Under the pieces are notes generated by a model. That model was not told the DNA's origin. It did no database searches and was given only the letters and a program-made list of their open reading frames with translations. Both the position numbers and the translations under genes were made by a program. A stretch of 64,000 nt of DNA from Pseudaeromonas sp038247115 (GTDB taxonomy: Bacteria > Pseudomonadota > Gammaproteobacteria > Enterobacterales > Aeromonadaceae), in NCBI GenBank assembly GCA_038247115.1, contig JBBRVG010000004.1, forward strand, positions 1-64,000. Direction: 5' to 3'. Positions 59,977-64,000 of this stretch are shown piece after piece. How positions within the stretch are numbered: position 1 is the first letter of the stretch; each line of letters begins with the position of its first letter.

Positions 59977-61866
59977 TCAGGCGCTCTTGCGCAGTAATCC
60001 GCGCTTTTTCAGGTGAACCAGCAAAATGGAAATCGCAGCCGGAGTGATCCCGGAGATGCGACTGGCTTGACCGATCGTTTCCGGTTTGGCGTCATTGAGC
60101 TTGATCTTCACCTCGTTGGACAGTCCGGAAACATCGGCGTAGTCGAGATCCGGTGGCAACAAGGCGTTCTCGTTCCGCAGTTGTTTGTCGATCTCGTCTT
60201 GTTGGCGATCTATGTAGCCCGCATATTTGACCTGGATCTCCACCTGCTCGGCCGCTTGATCGTTCAGGATCCTGGGACCCAGCTCAGGGATCGACATCAG
60301 GGCATCGTATGTCACTTCAGGACGGCGTAATAACTCTTCCAGACTGTGTTCACGAACCAGCGGGGCATTCATGATGGCATTGATCCCGGCTGCGGCAGGC
60401 GACAGTTGATTCACCCAGGTGCTGCGCAAACGCTGCTGTTCCTGGGCCATCTGCTCGGTTTTTTCGTTGAAGAAGCCCCAGCGTTCATCGTCCACCAGGC
60501 CTAGTTCACGACCTATGGTCGTCAACCGCAGATCGGCGTTGTCTTCCCGCAGCAACAAGCGGTATTCGGCGCGGCTGGTGAACATCCGGTAGGGCTCTTT
60601 GGTTCCCAGAGTGGAAAGATCATCCATCATCACGCCTATGTAGGCCTGATCACGACGGGGAGACCAGGGATCCTTGTCTTGGGCGCGCAATGCGGCGTTG
60701 ATCCCAGCGAGCAGGCCTTGTGCAGCAGCCTCTTCGTAGCCGGTGGTGCCGTTGATCTGGCCTGCAAAGAACAAATTCTGCAGGTGCTTGTTTTCCATAT
60801 TCGATTTCAGATCCCGAGGATCGAAGTAATCGTATTCGATGGCATAACCCGGCCGAACAATATGGGCATTTTCAAAACCGACCATGGAACGGATGATTTG
60901 CACCTGAACATCAAACGGCAAGCTGGTTGATACCCCGTTTGGATAAAGTTCGTGGGAGCTGAGGCTTTCAGGTTCGATAAAAATCTGGTGCGCATTCTTG
61001 TCGGCAAAGCGCATCACCTTGTCTTCAATCGATGGGCAATACCGGGGACCTATTCCCTCGATAACCCCGGCATACATGGGGCTGCGATGCAGATTCTGGC
61101 GAATGACGTCGTGGGTTTGCTCATTGGTGTGGGTGATAAAACAGGGCACCTGACGAGGGTGCTGCTCGACCTTGCCCAAAAAGGAAAATACAGGAACCGG
61201 TGTATCCCCAGGTTGCTGTTGCAAGAGCGAGAAATTGACTGATCGGCCATCGATTCGCGGCGGTGTTCCGGTTTTCAGGCGGCCAATTCGTAACGGTAAC
61301 TCACGTAAGCGCTGGGCTAAGGAGATCGATGCGGGATCTCCAGCCCGGCCACCTCGGTAATTTTCCATGCCGATGTGGATCAAGCCGTTGAGGAATGTTC
61401 CAGCCGTCAGTACCACGGTTTTGCTCAGGATGCGGATCCCGGCTTGGGTGATCACACCACAGACCCGTTCCCCTTCCAGGATCAGATCATCACAGGATTG
61501 TTGGAACAGTGTCAGATTTGGATAGTTCTCCAGGGTTGAACGGATCACTTGCTTGTACAGCAGTCGATCCGCCTGGGCTCGTGTTGCTCGAACCGCTGGG
61601 CCTTTGGAGGAATTCAGGGTACGAAACTGGATCCCGGCATGATCGATCGCCTGAGCCATGATGCCACCCAGGGCATCGACCTCTTTGACCAGATGCCCTT
61701 TGCCAATACCACCGATCGCTGGATTACAGGACATATGACCCAAGGTATCGATGTTGTGGGTCAGCAGCATGGTTTTCATCCCCATACGTGCGGCAGCGGC
61801 AGCAGCTTCGGTACCCGCATGGCCACCGCCAACGACGATCACGTCGAACTGCTCATGATATTGCAT
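59977..61866 (-). CDS. mnmG: tRNA uridine 5-carboxymethylaminomethyl modification enzyme
   Basis: 629 residues, same length as E. coli MnmG. FAD motif VVGGGHAGTEAAAAAARMG, CNPAIGGIGKGHLVKEVDALGG, TAGTFLNGLIHIG. With MnmE it modifies U34 of tRNAs. ATG 61866 follows GAGG; the in-frame ATG at 61917 lies toward oriC and lacks support. It borders oriC on the left as in enterobacteria. Confidence 0.98.
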   Translation of the reverse strand: MQYHEQFDVIVVGGGHAGTEAAAAAARMGMKTMLLTHNIDTLGHMSCNPAIGGIGKGHLVKEVDALGGIMAQAIDHAGIQFRTLNSSKGPAVRATRAQADRLLYKQVIRSTLENYPNLTLFQQSCDDLILEGERVCGVITQAGIRILSKTVVLTAGTFLNGLIHIGMENYRGGRAGDPASISLAQRLRELPLRIGRLKTGTPPRIDGRSVNFSLLQQQPGDTPVPVFSFLGKVEQHPRQVPCFITHTNEQTHDVIRQNLHRSPMYAGVIEGIGPRYCPSIEDKVMRFADKNAHQIFIEPESLSSHELYPNGVSTSLPFDVQVQIIRSMVGFENAHIVRPGYAIEYDYFDPRDLKSNMENKHLQNLFFAGQINGTTGYEEAAAQGLLAGINAALRAQDKDPWSPRRDQAYIGVMMDDLSTLGTKEPYRMFTSRAEYRLLLREDNADLRLTTIGRELGLVDDERWGFFNEKTEQMAQEQQRLRSTWVNQLSPAAAGINAIMNAPLVREHSLEELLRRPEVTYDALMSIPELGPRILNDQAAEQVEIQVKYAGYIDRQQDEIDKQLRNENALLPPDLDYADVSGLSNEVKIKLNDAKPETIGQASRISGITPAAISILLVHLKKRGLLRKSA

Positions 61867-61917
61867 AGGATCACCTCGAAAACGAACATCTGGATCAAGA
61901 GCCGAAAGGCGGATCAT

Positions 61918-62310
61918 TCTATCTGGTTCGGCGTCTCAGTAAAATGGCGTCTTGGTTATATCCTTGAGCGAGGATCTTGAGTAATAGGATCTTGAGATCT
62001 TTAGATCTATCTCTTATTGGATCTACTATTAGGATCCAACGATCTTGTTGATAAGCCATTTTTGATCAAGAGGATCATGATCTTATCGACGATCCAATCC
62101 TGTGATCTACCGTCGATCAACCCACCGTAAGCCTTGTGACAAGATCGGATCTTACGCACAGCCTCAATCGGAGCCAGATCTTATACATGGGATAACTAAC
62201 GGTTAATAAGAGGTTTTTAGTATTGTTATCCACATAACTTTTTTATTTTATCGAATCCTGTGGATTAATGTAGGGAAATGGACTTATTGCTCGTACATAT
62301 TGTGGATAAC
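61918..62310. other. oriC: Chromosomal replication origin
   Basis: Lies between mnmG and mioC. 16 GATC sites occur between 61973 and 62180. An AT-rich stretch with repeated GATCT...TT elements near mnmG (61988-62036) resembles the 13-mer unwinding repeats. DnaA boxes: perfect TTATCCACA at 62226-62234 and TGTGGATAA at 62301-62309; one-mismatch TGTTGATAA 62046-62054, TTACGCACA 62152-62160 and TGTGGATTA 62259-62267; weaker TTATCGACG 62083-62091 and TTATACATG 62181-62189. GATC density and location make this assignment strong. Confidence 0.95.
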
Positions 62311-62331
62311 AAAAAAGGGCCGGTTGGCCCT
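62311..62331 (-). terminator. mioC terminator at the oriC edge
   Basis: AGGGCC-AACC-GGCCCT stem on the minus strand followed by five T, one base from the last DnaA box. Confidence 0.85.
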
Positions 62332-62360
62332 CTTCGTTTCATGCGTTATTTCTACTGTGT

Positions 62361-62816
62361 TCATTCGGTCTTGAGTAGTGGGATCCACCGGGATAGCCAG
62401 CTGTCTGCAGCATCTTCCGGTATATCATGCTGTGTGACATCAATATCACAGCGCTCCCCGAGGGGCATGGCCTGACAGGCATCCAGCAACTGTTCCATGC
62501 ACTTGCCGCCCTCACAGAAGGTGTCGTAGTTACTGTCGCCGAGACCGATCACCGCAAAGTGATAGCGGCTCAAGTCCGGTTTGTGCAGTGCCAGCTCGTC
62601 TGCAAATGGCTTCAGATTGTCCGGAATATCCCCCGCACCATGGGTTGAGGTGACAACCAGCAATATGTCCCCCGGTTGCCCGTTCAGGGTCGCCAGAGCG
62701 GCTGGATTGTGGTTTAGGGTCTGGTGCCCGGCGGCCTGTAGCTTCTCGGCAACATGCTCAGCCACATATTCTGCGGCACCCAAGGTGGATCCAACGAGCA
62801 GATGGATCATGGCCAT
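62361..62816 (-). CDS. mioC: Flavodoxin-like protein MioC
   Basis: 151 residues. FMN loop VGSTLGAAEYVAEH, TSTHGAGDIPDN and GLGDSNYDTFCEGGKCM as in MioC (E. coli 147). Electron carrier, reported to support biotin synthase. AGGAG precedes ATG 62816. Transcribed toward oriC but followed by a terminator. Confidence 0.93.
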   Translation of the reverse strand: MAMIHLLVGSTLGAAEYVAEHVAEKLQAAGHQTLNHNPAALATLNGQPGDILLVVTSTHGAGDIPDNLKPFADELALHKPDLSRYHFAVIGLGDSNYDTFCEGGKCMEQLLDACQAMPLGERCDIDVTQHDIPEDAADSWLSRWIPLLKTE

Positions 62817-62870
62817 ACACAGTGCTCCTTAACAAATGGAATATCAGTGTAACAGGGGATGCAGAAAGTA

Positions 62871-62898
62871 AAAAAGGAGCCTCGATAGGCTCCTTTTT
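62871..62898 (-). terminator. efp terminator
   Basis: GGAGCC-N6-GGCTCC stem flanked by A5 and T5, 20 bp past the efp stop. Confidence 0.9.
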
Positions 62899-62917
62899 AT
62901 AGTCAAGCAGCGGCGAA

Positions 62918-63481
62918 CTAGACGCGACGCTTGAATTCACCGGTACGGGTGTCGATTTCGATCTTGTCGCCGATCTTGACGAAGTCAGAAACGGAGATAG
63001 TGAAATCAGTGCCAACCAGGCGCGCTGGCTTGGTGACCTTGCCTGAGGTGTCGCCACGAACAGCCGGCTCTGTGTATTCCACTTCACGGACCACAGTGGT
63101 CGGCAGTTCAACGGAGATAGCCTTACCGTTGTAGAAGGTCACTTCGCAGATATCTTCCATGCCATCAACCATGTAGTTCAGGGTGTCACCGAGGTTTTCT
63201 TTCTCGATGTCATACTGGTTGTATTCGGTGTCCATGAACACGTACATAGGGTCGGCGAAGTAGGAGTAGGTGCACTCCTTACGCTCCAGTTGTACGACTT
63301 CCATCTTGTCATCAGCTTTGAACACGGTTTCGGTACCGGCGCCGGAGAGCAGGTTCTTCAGCTTCATTTTAACCACGGCAGAATTACGGCCGGATTTGTT
63401 GAATTCGGCTTTCAGCACGACCATAGGGTCGTTACCGAACATGATGACGTTGCCTGCGCGGATTTCCTGTGCGGTTTTCAT
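62918..63481 (-). CDS. efp: Elongation factor P, Arg32 type
   Basis: 187 residues with three beta-barrel domains. The loop tip is NKSGRNSAVV with Arg32 where E. coli has a beta-lysylated Lys34; the KMKLKNLLSG segment also matches the Pseudomonas/Neisseria type. EF-P relieves ribosome stalling at polyproline. The neighbouring earP encodes the cognate rhamnosyltransferase. Confidence 0.97.
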   Translation of the reverse strand: MKTAQEIRAGNVIMFGNDPMVVLKAEFNKSGRNSAVVKMKLKNLLSGAGTETVFKADDKMEVVQLERKECTYSYFADPMYVFMDTEYNQYDIEKENLGDTLNYMVDGMEDICEVTFYNGKAISVELPTTVVREVEYTEPAVRGDTSGKVTKPARLVGTDFTISVSDFVKIGDKIEIDTRTGEFKRRV

Positions 63482-63524
63482 TGAATCGTTTCCTGTATTG
63501 AACCGTGATTTTGTAAAAAACGCA

Positions 63525-64000
63525 TTATTTTAGCCGTTTTTCGCTGAATTGCACCAGTCTGCTGGCTAAATCTCCTCCAGCCAAGGCCTGTTGTGGCCAG
63601 CTTTGTGCGTGAGCTTGCAATTCGTCTCTATGCTGATCCAGCTTTTCCCAGGCTTTCACCGCTTCGGCTCCACAGCCTTGATCGTAAGCGATGGAAAGCG
63701 AATTCAAGGCGTTATGGCAATCCACCGACAAGCTACGGCTATAGAGTGCTAAAAAGGCCGTCAACTTTTCCAGATGAACGGCATCGGCCTGGGGATATAT
63801 ATGCCACAGAAATGGCCGGGCGGCCCATTGTGCGCGCAGAAATGAATCTTCACCGCGAACCAGGTTGAAATCACAACTCCAGAGCAGCTGATCATATCCG
63901 CGTTGATCCGTCATAGGCAGGATCAGGATCGTCAGGGATCCGTGTTGCCAATAGTATCCGGCCGTTAGCACATCAAGGGGAATATCCAACCAGGGAGCGA
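63525..64000 (-). CDS. earP: EF-P arginine rhamnosyltransferase EarP, N-terminus beyond window
   Basis: The C-terminal ~158 residues are present, reading open through the window edge. DFNLVRGEDSFLRAQWAARP and FLWHIYPQADAVH are the EarP signature that binds dTDP-rhamnose. It adds rhamnose to Arg32 of EF-P, encoded 43 bp downstream. The apparent start at 63989 is an internal TTG, not the true start. Confidence 0.93.
   Translation of the reverse strand, partial: APWLDIPLDVLTAGYYWQHGSLTILILPMTDQRGYDQLLWSCDFNLVRGEDSFLRAQWAARPFLWHIYPQADAVHLEKLTAFLALYSRSLSVDCHNALNSLSIAYDQGCGAEAVKAWEKLDQHRDELQAHAQSWPQQALAGGDLASRLVQFSEKRLK

Noticed and set aside
57306..61866. parS site TGTTTCACGTGAAACA near parAB
   Set aside because: Looked for the 16-bp consensus; only poor matches (e.g. 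TGTTTCGGGTGTTTCA at 57440) were seen.
1..64000. CRISPR arrays, tRNA or rRNA genes, prophage modules
   Set aside because: No spaced direct repeats, cloverleaf-like or rRNA-like segments were recognised by eye; a tRNAscan/Infernal search would settle this.

Overview
The window is a gammaproteobacterial chromosome segment that spans the replication origin. Gene content and order (mnmG-oriC-mioC, the atp operon, glmU, creBCD, glmS, a norR/ric-hmp NO-defence block, EarP-type EF-P) and the GC-rich coding style point to Aeromonadales, most likely Aeromonas. This assignment is inference from memory of gene neighbourhoods, not from a search.

Layout. 1-1.7 kb: tail of a DUF1007/NicO metal-transport pair. 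1.7-3.3 kb: a small unknown gene and a secreted beta-helix (pectate-lyase-like) protein. 3.6-10.8 kb: the fructose PTS operon fruBKA, divergent cra/fruR, an atypical RpiB-family isomerase, and a secreted DUF4432 protein behind a perfect Cra operator. 10.9-13.4 kb: a STAS-like protein, an XRE regulator with a clear palindromic operator, and a translationally coupled aldo/keto reductase plus GlcG-type protein. 13.5-21.5 kb: two large lipoprotein glycosidases with tandem carbohydrate-binding-like modules, next to a LysR regulator. 21.7-27.8 kb: a second STAS-like paralogue, a DUF2135/TPR protein, a NodB deacetylase, and a convergent DUF3142/TPR pair. 27.9-33.4 kb: a full molybdate locus (modD, modE, molbindin, modA, modBC) with four predicted ModE boxes.

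33.4-38.8 kb: an AT-rich insertion with an RHH regulator, a DNA C5-cytosine methyltransferase and a 1038-aa putative nuclease/adenine-methyltransferase fusion. It lies immediately downstream of glmS, the usual Tn7-type attachment locus. 38.8-45.2 kb: glmS with a DeoR regulator, then hmp, ric and norR with three GGT-N7-ACC NorR boxes and a sigma-54 promoter. 45.3-48.9 kb: creBCD with a cre-tag. 49-57.3 kb: glmU and atpIBEFHAGDC. 57.6-61.9 kb: parB, parA, rsmG, mnmG. 61.9-62.3 kb: oriC with 16 GATC sites in about 210 bp. 62.3-64 kb: mioC, an Arg32-type efp and earP, cut by the window end.

No rRNA, tRNA, CRISPR array, transposase or integrase was recognised. The most unusual parts are the methyltransferase island, the RpiB paralogue lacking the catalytic cysteine, the paired lipoprotein glycosidases, and several small regulons readable directly from operator sequences (ModE, NorR, Cra, XRE, CreB).
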